A stretch of DNA of 10,099 bases from CAYMLL01 sp964390645 (GTDB taxonomy: Bacteria > Planctomycetota > UBA8108). The translations under genes were made by a program, and so were the position numbers. The stretch lies in contig CAYMLL010000283.1 of the NCBI GenBank assembly GCA_964390645.1, positions 1 through 10,099 of the forward strand, read 5' to 3'. Shown here one piece after another: positions 1 through 7,028 of the stretch. Each line of letters begins with the position of its first letter. Within the stretch, counting starts at the first letter, position 1. The notes under the pieces were generated by a model that was not told where the DNA came from, did no database searches, and worked only from the letters and a program-made list of their open reading frames with translations.

Positions 1-770
1 CGGGGCCGGCGAAGGTCCCCACCCGCGCGTTTGGGGTAGCACCCGTTTCCCCGCGGTTAATCACGAACAAGGCAGCGACCGTGATCCGGGGCATCCTGTT
101 CACTTCAGAAGCTCCACGACACCATTTGCGAGGTCGTTGGCAAGAATCAGCTCCCATCCCGACGGTGCTACGCTTGTCAGCCTCCAATCTTATCCGGGGC
201 GGAAGCTCCCGGCCATGGTCGGGTAGCGACGGAGCCTCCTCCGCCGGGGCGTCCCGTCCGTCTGGCGCGACGACGCTGCCCCGGCGAAATACCTCCCGGC
301 AAGGCGGGCGGGATTGGCGAAAACTGCACCCACGCGTCGCTGAACGAGGTTCCATCGCCGCGCGCTGCTCGACCGATATCCCGGTCGATGAGACGAGCTT
401 CTTCCCCCACCCACCGGGCCAGGCGAGTGACGAGGTCGAGCGACAGACAGTGGACTCGGCGTACGACAATACGACCGTCCATGACCTCCCCGCCGGGAGA
501 GGATCACCGGTGGTCGCTGCGCCGAAGAAAAACGCTCACGTGTCAAGAAGCGGGCCACTGGGGCACACGCGCGAGACACATGAACGGCGGAAGGCTCGAG
601 AGCGCTCGGCTCGGGTCAGTCGCCTGCGCTCACGGGTTGATCGTCGAGCGCGACAATCGGGATGTCAGAAACTGCTGTCAGCAGTCTCGCCGGCTTGCTA
701 AGGTGCGCCTCGCCCTCCCCGGACCTGACGGACAAATGCCGGCCGTAATCACCGCTCGGAGACATCAACG
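1..770. other. Stretch without a convincing gene
   Basis: No reading frame here gives a recognisable protein. A plus-strand frame is open from the left edge to 701, with a possible GTG at 81 and an AAGG eight bases before it. Its product is dominated by Arg, Ser, Pro and Gly in the way of chance open frames in GC-rich DNA. Minus-strand frames at 177-482 and 190-579 overlap each other and look equally unstructured. A short minus-strand frame from an ATG at 94 runs off the left edge and could be the start of a real gene, but only about 31 codons are visible. The last part (about 600-770) is presumably the upstream region of the serine hydrolase; apart from the dyad at 671-685 I see no clear promoter elements. 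Confidence 0.55.
671..685. promoter_or_regulatory. 15-bp palindrome upstream of the serine hydrolase, possible operator
   Basis: The sequence ACTGCTG-T-CAGCAGT is a perfect 7-bp inverted repeat around one central base. It lies about 85 bases before the ATG at 771, in a non-coding stretch, which is a normal place for a repressor or activator site. Both half-sites are seen directly; a regulatory role is inferred. With only one base between the arms it is better suited to protein binding as duplex DNA than to forming an RNA hairpin. Confidence 0.35.
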
Positions 771-2024
771 ATGAAAAGCCTCTCTGTGCTGCTGGCACTC
801 CACGTTCTTGCTTCTCCATGCCTGGCCGAGTCGCCACTTACCGTTGTGTCGCCGGAGTCGCAGGGGTTCTCATCGGAGCGGTTGAGTCGCCTCGACAAGG
901 CGATGCAGGGCTACGTGGACCGAAGAGAAGTGAGTGGTTGTGTTTGCATCGTGGCGCGGCACGGAAAGGTCGTCTATCACAAGAGCTTTGGCTACCGCGA
1001 CGTTGAAGCCAGGGCACGCATGTCGAACGACGTGATTTTTGGCATCATGTCGATGACCAAACCGATCGTGTCGGTGGCGCTGATGCAGTTGTGGGAGCAC
1101 GGGAAGTTCCAGCTGGATGACCCGGTCTCGAAATACCTGCCGGAGTTCGCCGAGATGCGAGTCGCATCTCCTGGAGAAGACGGACAGATACAACCCACCC
1201 CGGCAAAGAAACCGATACGCGTCAAACACGTGTTGACCCATACGTCGGGGCTTGCGTCCTGGTACCGCGGCATCGGCAAGGCTGCATACGCCAAGGCAAG
1301 TGCAAAGCGCAGGCCTGATTGGACGCTCGGCGAGTTCGTATCGGAGCTGGCAAAGCAGCCGCTGAATTATGAGCCGGGTGCTTACTGGGAGTACGGTGCC
1401 GCCACGGATGTCGTCGGCCGCCTCGTCGAAGTTCTCTCGGGAGAATCACTCGATGAGTACCTTCGAAAGCACGTCTACGAACCGCTGGGCATGCCGGATA
1501 CGTACTTCTACCTTCCAGAGGAGAAGCTTCCCCGGTTGGCCGCGGCCTATCGGCGAGGCGCTGACGGGAAGATCGCCCTGCTGGCCGCGCCGGATGAAAA
1601 CAGCCGATTTTTTCGAGGACCTCGGACTTTCTTCAGCGGTCAAGGCGGGCTTGTTTCGACGACACACGACTACTTCCGGTTTCACCAGATGATGCTCGGT
1701 GGTGGGGAAATCGATGGCGTCCGAATCCTGGGACCGATGACAGTGCGCTTGATGACGTCCAACCACATCGGAGACGAGGCCATCTCGATCCCCGGCCACG
1801 GTCACGGCTTCGGACTCGGTTATTCGGTGGTTACCGCAGTCGGACAGAGCGGGCTGCCGAACTCCATCGGAACGTTCAGCTGGGGTGGGGCATGGGGCAC
1901 GGTTTTCTTTGTCGATCCCGAGCAGGACATGCTGGGTGTGATGATGACTCAGATAAGTCCATACTCACACCTCAACATCCGCCGCGACTTTCAGACGCTG
2001 ACTTACTCGGCACTGCTCGAGTGA
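771..2024 (+). CDS. Exported serine hydrolase of the beta-lactamase (class C/EstB-like) family
   Basis: A 417-residue protein of the penicillin-binding serine hydrolase fold (Pfam Beta-lactamase type), a family that includes class C beta-lactamases, D-aminopeptidases and EstB-like carboxylesterases. Residues 1-19 form a signal peptide with a likely cut after CLA, so it should act outside the cytoplasmic membrane. The catalytic Ser-x-x-Lys is SMTK (Ser94, Lys97). The second motif is YGA (Tyr208), in a context typical of the esterase-like branch where the Tyr-x-Asn of beta-lactamases is relaxed. The third element is the WGG at 371-373. THTSGL at 156-161 is a further family hallmark. Length is normal for the family. 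The start is supported by CGGAGA about nine bases before the ATG. Substrate cannot be read from sequence; an ester or small peptide is more likely than a beta-lactam. The following lipoprotein gene is 195 bases away, so co-transcription is uncertain. Confidence 0.93.
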   Translation: MKSLSVLLALHVLASPCLAESPLTVVSPESQGFSSERLSRLDKAMQGYVDRREVSGCVCIVARHGKVVYHKSFGYRDVEARARMSNDVIFGIMSMTKPIVSVALMQLWEHGKFQLDDPVSKYLPEFAEMRVASPGEDGQIQPTPAKKPIRVKHVLTHTSGLASWYRGIGKAAYAKASAKRRPDWTLGEFVSELAKQPLNYEPGAYWEYGAATDVVGRLVEVLSGESLDEYLRKHVYEPLGMPDTYFYLPEEKLPRLAAAYRRGADGKIALLAAPDENSRFFRGPRTFFSGQGGLVSTTHDYFRFHQMMLGGGEIDGVRILGPMTVRLMTSNHIGDEAISIPGHGHGFGLGYSVVTAVGQSGLPNSIGTFSWGGAWGTVFFVDPEQDMLGVMMTQISPYSHLNIRRDFQTLTYSALLE

Positions 2025-2219
2025 ACGCGGTCCGTTCGACACTCCATTTCGCCGGTGGTCAACCATGCGGGCCCGGCTTGGCCTGGTGAGCGGCCCCCCG
2101 AAGACCGAGCAGCGGGTAGAATCGCCAGGTCCTGAGCCATCAAACGAAGACGCCACTGCGGACGGGTAGAACAAGCTCCCGGCCGGACTGAAACCAATGG
2201 CCCGTACTTCGTCTTCTCC

Positions 2220-2672
2220 ATGAACCCGTCGCAACAAGTCAGGAGACCGCCACACGACCCCCTCTGGAGATGGTCCTTTATCTTGATCGCAGCTGCCGGG
2301 CTTCTGTCCTCCTGTACCCCACCTGGCCAGAAGCTGTTGACCATGAAGGTCTACCATGAAGGGGGCCTTGTCCTGACGACGGTTTTTGACGTTCCCGACA
2401 GCAGCACCACGAGCGAGATCTGGGACGCTGCCGGTCGCAAGCCGTTTTCCACGGAGGCCGCATCGACATCCGTACCGGCCCGTGAAGCCGACCCTCTGAG
2501 GGCAAGGCTGACTGGACCGGTGGAGATCAAGATCACGCACGTAACGTCGACTGTCACCAGCGCGGCGTTGACGGACCTGACGCTGCTGCGGAGCTCACCG
2601 GATGCTACCGACTGGCACCTGCCCGCGGCTGAAGTCAGCCGCGCAAGAAATGCAGCAGAACCCTCGCCTTGA
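2220..2672 (+). CDS. Small predicted lipoprotein of unknown function
   Basis: A 150-residue protein whose family I do not recognise. The N terminus has a basic segment with Arg8-Arg9 and Arg17, a hydrophobic stretch at about 19-30, and the lipobox L29-S30-S31-C32, so the mature protein should start at Cys32 and be lipid-anchored in the envelope. The mature part has an alternating hydrophilic/hydrophobic pattern suggesting a small beta-rich domain (about 41-60 and 100-127), ending in a charged tail. No catalytic motif is visible. The ATG has no good ribosome-binding sequence in front of it (pyrimidine-rich bases instead), which lowers confidence; no better in-frame start keeps the whole signal peptide. 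It lies downstream of the serine hydrolase on the same strand and is convergent with the flavin monooxygenase, 69 bases apart. The lipobox is the main evidence that it is real. Confidence 0.55.
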   Translation: MNPSQQVRRPPHDPLWRWSFILIAAAGLLSSCTPPGQKLLTMKVYHEGGLVLTTVFDVPDSSTTSEIWDAAGRKPFSTEAASTSVPAREADPLRARLTGPVEIKITHVTSTVTSAALTDLTLLRSSPDATDWHLPAAEVSRARNAAEPSP

Positions 2673-2741
2673 TGATTCATGAGGGTGGCTTCGTCCCGGG
2701 AGATTCGTGCACCCGGGCACGGCTCGTCGGTCACCGGCGGC

Positions 2742-4241
2742 TCAGGCGTAGAGCAGAGCGCCGTCCTCCAGGTCGATCGCGGGGAACTCGTCTTTCTCGC
2801 GCCAGTAGTCCTGGGTATGCGACCACTCGGGCTTGTCGCCGCGCCTGGGTAACAGGTTCATTCCCCGCATCATGTAGCCGGGGTTGAAATCTTCGGGGTC
2901 AATCCAGGGGAGGAGCGACATGTCAGCGTCCTGCGGGCGCAAGGCTGGCGTCACCCGATCCACACCCCTGGCTTGCATGTGCTTGAGCAGGCGGCAGACG
3001 AAATCGCCGACCAGGTCCACCCGCAACGTCCAGCTCGCACGAAAATATCCGAACACCCACGCCAGATTCGGCACCCCGGTGAACATCATGCCCCGGTAGG
3101 TAACCGTATCGGAGAATAGCAGCGGCTGTCCGTCGATGGTGAACTCGATATCACCGAGTACGCAGAGATTGAAGCCGGTGGCGGTAACGATGATGTCGGC
3201 TTCGAGCTCGCGGCCCGATCCGAGCAGGATTCCCTTCTCGGTGAAGCGCTCGATCTCATCGGTCACCACCGAAGCCTTGCCCGAGGCGATTTCCTCGAAC
3301 ATGTCACCGTCAGGGACAAAGGCCAGACGCTGCTGCCATGGACGGTAATCCGGCACGAAGTGGGTCTCGATATCGTATTCCGGGCCGAGGTAAGCACGAA
3401 TTCCTGCCAGCAGATCCTGTTTGACCGCATCGGGATCTTCGACGCAGCGCTTCGTGAAGGCCGCCTGCTCGTGGAGGATCTTGCGACGCACGATCTCGTG
3501 GATCCACCCCTCGTCCACCTGCAGCTCACGCAGCTCCTCGGCGATGTCGATCGCGTTGCGCCCGATCTGAAAATACGTCGGCGACCGCTGCAACATCGTG
3601 AGGTGGGCGCAGTCCGGAGCCATGGCGGGAATGATCGTCGCCGCCGTGGCGCCGGAGCCGATGACGACGACTCGCCTGTCGCGATAGTCGAGATCATCGG
3701 GCCAGGTTTGCGGGTGAACGACGGGACCGGAGAAGGCGTCCATACCCTCCCATCGGGGGGTATAGCCTTCCGCATGACGATAGTACCCTTGACACATCCA
3801 GAGGAAATTGCACGTGAAGCGCTTCGCCTCCGCGGTATCGGTGCGGGTAGCCTCGATCGCCCACCGGTTGTCGTCGCCTGACCAGCCCGCACGGTCGATA
3901 CGGTGCCGGTAGCGGATGTGCGGCGCAAGATTGTTCTCCTCGATAACGCCGGCCATGTAGGTGAGGATCTCGTCGCCAGTGGCGATGGGCGGACCCGTCC
4001 AGGGCTTGAACCGGTATCCGAACGTGAAGAGGTCGCTGTCGGATCGAATGCCGGGAAAACGGTGAGTGGTCCAGGTGCCGCCGAACGTGCCTTTGCTCTC
4101 CAGGATGGCGAAACGCATATCGGGGCACTGGTTCTTCAGATGCCAGGCCGCCCCGATACCGGAGATGCCGGCGCCCACGATCAGCACGTCGAAATGCTCC
4201 GTGTGCGCGGAGACGTTGCTTTTCAGCACAGTATCGTTCAT
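2742..4241 (-). CDS. Flavin monooxygenase, Baeyer-Villiger type
   Basis: A 499-residue FAD- and NADPH-dependent monooxygenase. Enzymes of this class insert one oxygen atom into a ketone to give an ester or lactone, or oxygenate N and S atoms, in the cytoplasm. The FAD-binding Rossmann motif GAGISG is at 23-28, followed by GGTW at 54-57. The diagnostic fingerprint F-x-G-x3-H-x3-W-P is complete at 170-181 (Phe170, Gly172, His176, Trp180, Pro181). The NADPH-binding motif GSGATA is at 195-200 and the ATGF element at 354-357. An in-frame ATG 17 codons upstream (4292) is possible, but the ATG at 4241 starts just before the FAD domain as in relatives and has GAGG and GAGA stretches in front. It is divergent from the dehydrogenase gene and convergent with the lipoprotein gene, so it is probably transcribed alone. 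The fingerprint separates it well from simple FMOs; the substrate is unknown. Confidence 0.92.
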   Translation of the reverse strand: MNDTVLKSNVSAHTEHFDVLIVGAGISGIGAAWHLKNQCPDMRFAILESKGTFGGTWTTHRFPGIRSDSDLFTFGYRFKPWTGPPIATGDEILTYMAGVIEENNLAPHIRYRHRIDRAGWSGDDNRWAIEATRTDTAEAKRFTCNFLWMCQGYYRHAEGYTPRWEGMDAFSGPVVHPQTWPDDLDYRDRRVVVIGSGATAATIIPAMAPDCAHLTMLQRSPTYFQIGRNAIDIAEELRELQVDEGWIHEIVRRKILHEQAAFTKRCVEDPDAVKQDLLAGIRAYLGPEYDIETHFVPDYRPWQQRLAFVPDGDMFEEIASGKASVVTDEIERFTEKGILLGSGRELEADIIVTATGFNLCVLGDIEFTIDGQPLLFSDTVTYRGMMFTGVPNLAWVFGYFRASWTLRVDLVGDFVCRLLKHMQARGVDRVTPALRPQDADMSLLPWIDPEDFNPGYMMRGMNLLPRRGDKPEWSHTQDYWREKDEFPAIDLEDGALLYA

Positions 4242-4628
4242 GGCCTCGGGTTCTCTCGCACGGCCGGAGGGGCCAGGGGACCGACCCACCACACCAGTCT
4301 ACACGGGAGCAGGTATGATCCCACTGCGACCGCCTCCACACACCAGCGGCCTTCACGAGCGTCCGGGTTGCCGGGATCACAGGGTGTTCGGCGGCTCGAA
4401 CCCGGGGAGCTGAATCGACGGTCGTCCGTTTCGGCCGGCGTGGCTGCAGTAATCGCTCCGGACGGGAGATTCATGCAGCAACACCCCTGGCAGCCCGAAC
4501 TCGAGCCCGTGGAGCTTGACGTTGAACCGGGCCGGGTAGCGCTCCTCGCTCGGTCCCCGGGAATCGCCGAGATCGGCCAGCGAGCACGAGACTTCCGTGG
4601 AGGAGGCGCGTCAGTGGTATTGCTCCAG

Positions 4629-4645
4629 ACGTGATCTCGGTCACA
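4629..4645. promoter_or_regulatory. CRP/FNR-family-like binding site
   Basis: The bases CGTGA-N6-TCACA match the CRP consensus TGTGA-N6-TCACA at nine of ten defined positions, with symmetric GTGA and TCAC arms at 4631-4634 and 4641-4644. It lies about 90 bases upstream of the dehydrogenase ATG. The match is seen directly; binding by a CRP-type regulator is inferred. A match this good is expected by chance roughly once in a few windows of this length, so position in the divergent gap is the main support. Confidence 0.35.
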
Positions 4646-4665
4646 GCGCCGCGGTCTCATCCGTC

Positions 4666-4684
4666 TGATCGTGTGTTACGATCA
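4666..4684. promoter_or_regulatory. Perfect 19-bp dyad (possible operator) overlapping a -10-like TACGAT
   Basis: TGATCGT and ACGATCA form a perfect 7-bp inverted repeat separated by five bases, about 46 bases before the dehydrogenase ATG. The right arm overlaps TACGAT (4677-4682), which resembles a -10 hexamer. A repressor bound here would block such a promoter. No good -35 element is seen at the usual spacing. The dyad is certain; its use as an operator is inferred. Confidence 0.45.
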
Positions 4685-4729
4685 CGGACCTCGGAGGTTC
4701 ACCCCGGTCGACAACAGACGACGTCGAAC

Positions 4730-6055
4730 ATGAAAGAACACACGCTCTCGCGCCGGAGGTTCGTCGCAGCATCGTCCACCTTCGCCGCCTCCACCGTTGT
4801 TCCTTGTCCTTTGATCGGCGCTATCAGCAAGCCGCCGAGCGAGAAGCTGAACATCGCGGGTGTGGGCATCGGCGGTCGAGGGTTCGCCGATCTTCGCGCG
4901 GTCGCGAGCGAGAACATCGTCGCTCTATGCGACGTCGATCAGGCTTACGCAGCGCGGGCGTACAAGACCTGGCCCGACGCGCGACGACATGTCGATTTCC
5001 GGAAGATGCTCGAGACGCAGAAGGACATCGACGCCGTCATCGTGGCCACGCCGGACCACCTTCACGCCCCGATCACGATGATGGCGATGAAGCTCGGCAA
5101 GCACGTCTACTGCGAGAAGCCGTTGACGCACTCGGTGCACGAAGCCCGCGCGATCGGCGAGGCTGCAAGAGCCGCGAAAGTGGCGACCCAGATGGGCAAT
5201 CAGGGTCAGGCCTCCGAGTCCGCCCGGCGGATCGCCGAGATGATCACGGACGGCGCAATCGGCACGGTCCGCGAGGTGCATGCGTGGTCCAACCGCAATC
5301 CCGACATCTCCCCGCGCGGCATTCCCCGTCCGACGGAACGCCCTCCCGTTCCCAGCACGCTCGACTGGGACCTCTGGGTGGGGCCCGCCCCGATGCGCCC
5401 CTACCATCCGGGTTACGCTCCGTTCTCATGGCGCGGCTGGTGGGACTTCGGCACGGGTGTTCTCGGCGATATCGGCTGCCACCAGCTTTCCACCATCTTC
5501 AAGACATTGAAGCTCGGACACCCCGCCAGCATCGAGGCTTGCTCCACAAACTGGCAACGCCCCAGGGAGATCAGCGACGAGACCGCTCCGCTGGCCTCCA
5601 TCACCCACTACCGGTTCGCCGCGTCCGACAATCACGGCCCGCTGAGCATCTACTGGTACGACGGCGGCATGCGCCCGCCGCGGCCCGAGGAGCTCCCCAC
5701 TGACGTGCCCTTCGCTGTCGGCGACGGCATCATGTATGTCGGCGACGCCGGCAAGATCTACAAGGATCGCCTCATTCCGGAGAGCCGCGCGAAGGAGTAC
5801 ACGATGCCCGCGAAGACGCTTCCCCGTTCTCCGGGACATCACAAGGAGTGGCTCATCGCGTGCAAGGACGGTCCCGCGGCCGGGTCCGACTTCACCCATC
5901 ACGCGGCGCACCTGGCCGAGGTCGTGCTGCTCGGGAACATCGCCATCCGCATGAATGCCAAGCTCGACTGGGACCCGATCAACATGAAGTTCCCCCACCA
6001 TCCCGAGGCGGAGAAGCTCCTCAATCCGCCGTACAGGGAAGGCTGGAGCCTATAG
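4730..6055 (+). CDS. Tat-exported Gfo/Idh/MocA family oxidoreductase
   Basis: A 441-residue NAD(P)-dependent oxidoreductase of the Gfo/Idh/MocA family, which acts on sugars, sugar acids and inositols. The N terminus has a twin-arginine signal (SRRRFVA at 7-13) followed by a hydrophobic run, so the folded, cofactor-loaded enzyme is expected to be exported. The nucleotide-binding Rossmann motif is GVGIGGRG at 44-51, and the family's catalytic E-K-P is at 129-131 (Lys130). GDIGCH at 246-251 supplies the conserved Asp247 and His251 of the active-site helix. The C terminus (W-D-x3-M-K, then P-E-A-E-K-L-L, ending in GWSL) is characteristic of the long Planctomycetota/Verrucomicrobiota members. A start at 4631 is open, but the ATG at 4730 places the Tat motif correctly. 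No ribosome-binding sequence lies at normal spacing. It follows the CRP-like site and the dyad and stands alone. Exact substrate is unknown. Confidence 0.93.
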   Translation: MKEHTLSRRRFVAASSTFAASTVVPCPLIGAISKPPSEKLNIAGVGIGGRGFADLRAVASENIVALCDVDQAYAARAYKTWPDARRHVDFRKMLETQKDIDAVIVATPDHLHAPITMMAMKLGKHVYCEKPLTHSVHEARAIGEAARAAKVATQMGNQGQASESARRIAEMITDGAIGTVREVHAWSNRNPDISPRGIPRPTERPPVPSTLDWDLWVGPAPMRPYHPGYAPFSWRGWWDFGTGVLGDIGCHQLSTIFKTLKLGHPASIEACSTNWQRPREISDETAPLASITHYRFAASDNHGPLSIYWYDGGMRPPRPEELPTDVPFAVGDGIMYVGDAGKIYKDRLIPESRAKEYTMPAKTLPRSPGHHKEWLIACKDGPAAGSDFTHHAAHLAEVVLLGNIAIRMNAKLDWDPINMKFPHHPEAEKLLNPPYREGWSL

Positions 6056-6092
6056 CGTCCCGAGTCCAGGATCGAGCAGTCGACTCGAGACG
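6056..6092 (+). terminator. Hairpin directly after the dehydrogenase stop, candidate terminator
   Basis: The 11 bases immediately after the TAG stop (6056-6066) pair with 6082-6092 with one mismatch, leaving a 15-base loop. It is well placed to end the dehydrogenase transcript. There is no T-run after the stem (GGGGCACG follows), so it is not a classical intrinsic terminator and may instead be a 3'-end stabilising hairpin. Confidence 0.4.
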
Positions 6093-6125
6093 GGGGCACG
6101 CGCGTCGCGAGACCGGAACCGTCCT

Positions 6126-6584
6126 CTATCCTGCTCCCCGCCGGGCGAAATCCACGGACAGGACGATCCGATAGGCTCGAGTTTCACCATCGAGCGTCGA
6201 GATCGAGGTGCGAAGGACAGCCGCGATTTCGCGACCGCGCGGAAACACCGTCTGGCGGAACCGGTCGAGCTCCAACGCCCGCCACAAGAGCCACCCGAGC
6301 CCGGCGTCTGCGAAACGTCGCCTTCTCTCGAGCCGTGCCTCCTCGACGCGGACGTTCATGAGCTCGACGCAGGAGCGATCATCGAAGAAGGCGAGTTGAT
6401 CGGCGCGCTGCCCGAGAAGCTGCCGCGCGAGCGTCGAGTCCTGCGCATGCTCCTTCGTGTCGGGAGCTCCGAGATACGCCAGGGTTTCCCGACCTACCCT
6501 GGGTCCATGGAGAACGGATCGAACGAGCCGCCAGTACGTGTACGTCTCGCTGTTGTTCGTCACCTTCGAGTGCCGCTGATACAC
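6126..6584 (-). pseudogene. Truncated IS1634/IS4-like transposase, N-terminal part only
   Basis: The first 110 or so residues look like the N-terminal domain of the IS1634-type DDE transposases frequent in planctomycetes. A short YWRLVRSV segment is followed by GRETLAYLGAPD, then VRVEEARLERRRRFADAGLG, then LDRFRQTVFPRGREI. Full-length relatives run to several hundred residues and carry the DDE catalytic residues further on; here resemblance stops after PRGREI and the frame ends about 32 residues later, so it cannot be an active transposase. An open frame extends up to 6650, but the start is fixed at the GTG at 6584 by a strong GAGGAGG (6592-6598) seven bases before it, and this places the YQRHSK segment at the N terminus as in relatives. 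It lies opposite to and 70 bases beyond the dehydrogenase gene. The family call rests on remembered motif resemblance. Confidence 0.65.
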
Positions 6585-6591
6585 GAGCGCG

Positions 6592-6598
6592 CCTCCTC
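6592..6598 (-). promoter_or_regulatory. Strong ribosome-binding site of the transposase remnant
   Basis: GAGGAGG on the minus strand lies seven bases before the GTG at 6584. It decides the start: the longer open frame from 6650 has no such signal and would add 22 residues without counterpart in relatives. Several other genes in this window have weak or no such motif, so the good match may have come with the insertion element. Confidence 0.7.
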
Positions 6599-7028
6599 TG
6601 CGCTCTTGATCCACGGCGATACACGGGCGTTCGACCGGGTAGGTTGGCACTGCACCGCGTTTCGGACTCGGCGCGCCGGTCCCGGAGCGACCAGCACTGG
6701 ATACAGGTCAACGCGAGTGCCGAGTATCGGTTGAAAACAGCGACGATTCTCCGCAAACCGTTCAAGCCGGGTCGGCAGCCTTTCAAGACGCCGTCGCGGC
6801 GACGATCTCTCGTCGCACCGACGTCATATCGTCCCCACCTGCCTCCGCTCGCCGGGAACCTGATCCATCAGCGGGCCCGAAAACGCCTCGTCGGTGCCCG
6901 TTAAGGGGGTTTCCTCCCTTGTGCGCAGCGGGGTACGCGGCTTGCGTGGGAAGCCTCTGTCGACCGTCGAGTTACAGCTGTAGGACTGAAACCACTACCT
7001 GACCCTCCCCGTACGCGGACTGTTATCT
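6599..7028. other. Gene-free stretch between transposase remnant and phosphatase gene
   Basis: The part next to the remnant (about 6599-6730) is probably the upstream end of the old insertion element, though I could not identify terminal inverted repeats. Open frames here on both strands are Arg- and Ser-rich and unlike known proteins. Toward the right there is a small hairpin (6903-6920) and a 10-bp palindrome TACAGCTGTA (6973-6982) about 46 bases before the phosphatase start, which could be an operator. No convincing -10/-35 pair is seen. Confidence 0.5.
6903..6920. other. Short hairpin AAGGGGG/CTCCCTT
   Basis: A 7-bp stem with one G-T pair and a four-base loop. It has no T-run on either side and lies about 110 bases before the phosphatase start, so its role is unclear: it may be a remnant of a terminator or an element end. 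Confidence 0.3.

Larger units (their letters stand above)
4242..4729. promoter_or_regulatory. Divergent intergenic region between monooxygenase and dehydrogenase
   Basis: This 488-base stretch separates two genes that point away from each other, so it must contain promoters for both. Open frames crossing it look like antisense or chance frames and resemble no protein family I know. On the dehydrogenase side two symmetric elements are visible and are listed separately (4629-4645 and 4666-4684). On the monooxygenase side I see no convincing promoter. There is a GGAGG at 4693-4697, but no start codon follows at a normal distance, so it does not mark a gene start. Confidence 0.6.

Noticed and set aside
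1..94. Minus-strand frame starting at an ATG at 94 and running off the left edge, with a fairly protein-like beginning (MPRITVAALFVIN).
   Set aside because: Only about 31 codons are visible, the ribosome-binding sequence is poor, and no family is recognisable. It may be real but cannot be supported from this window.
177..482. Minus-strand frame of 101 codons with a protein-like first half.
   Set aside because: The second half is low-complexity Arg/Gly/Pro, no motif is seen, and it overlaps other open frames equally.
81..701. Plus-strand open frame of 206 codons, with a GTG start and an AAGG eight bases upstream.
   Set aside because: The product is rich in Arg, Ser, Pro and Gly without hydrophobic core segments or motifs, and competing frames of similar quality exist on the other strand. 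It is typical of chance open frames in GC-rich DNA.
2695..2717. Two CCCGGG copies 11 bases apart between the convergent lipoprotein and monooxygenase genes, possible bidirectional terminator.
   Set aside because: CCCGGG is its own complement, the stem is only six pairs, and there is no T-run on either side.
3903..4634. Long plus-strand open frame across the start of the monooxygenase and the divergent gap.
   Set aside because: Half of it is antisense to the well-supported monooxygenase, and the rest resembles no protein.
6644..6904. Plus-strand open frame of 86 codons upstream of the phosphatase gene.
   Set aside because: Very basic composition, no motif, and it lies opposite the presumed end of the insertion element.
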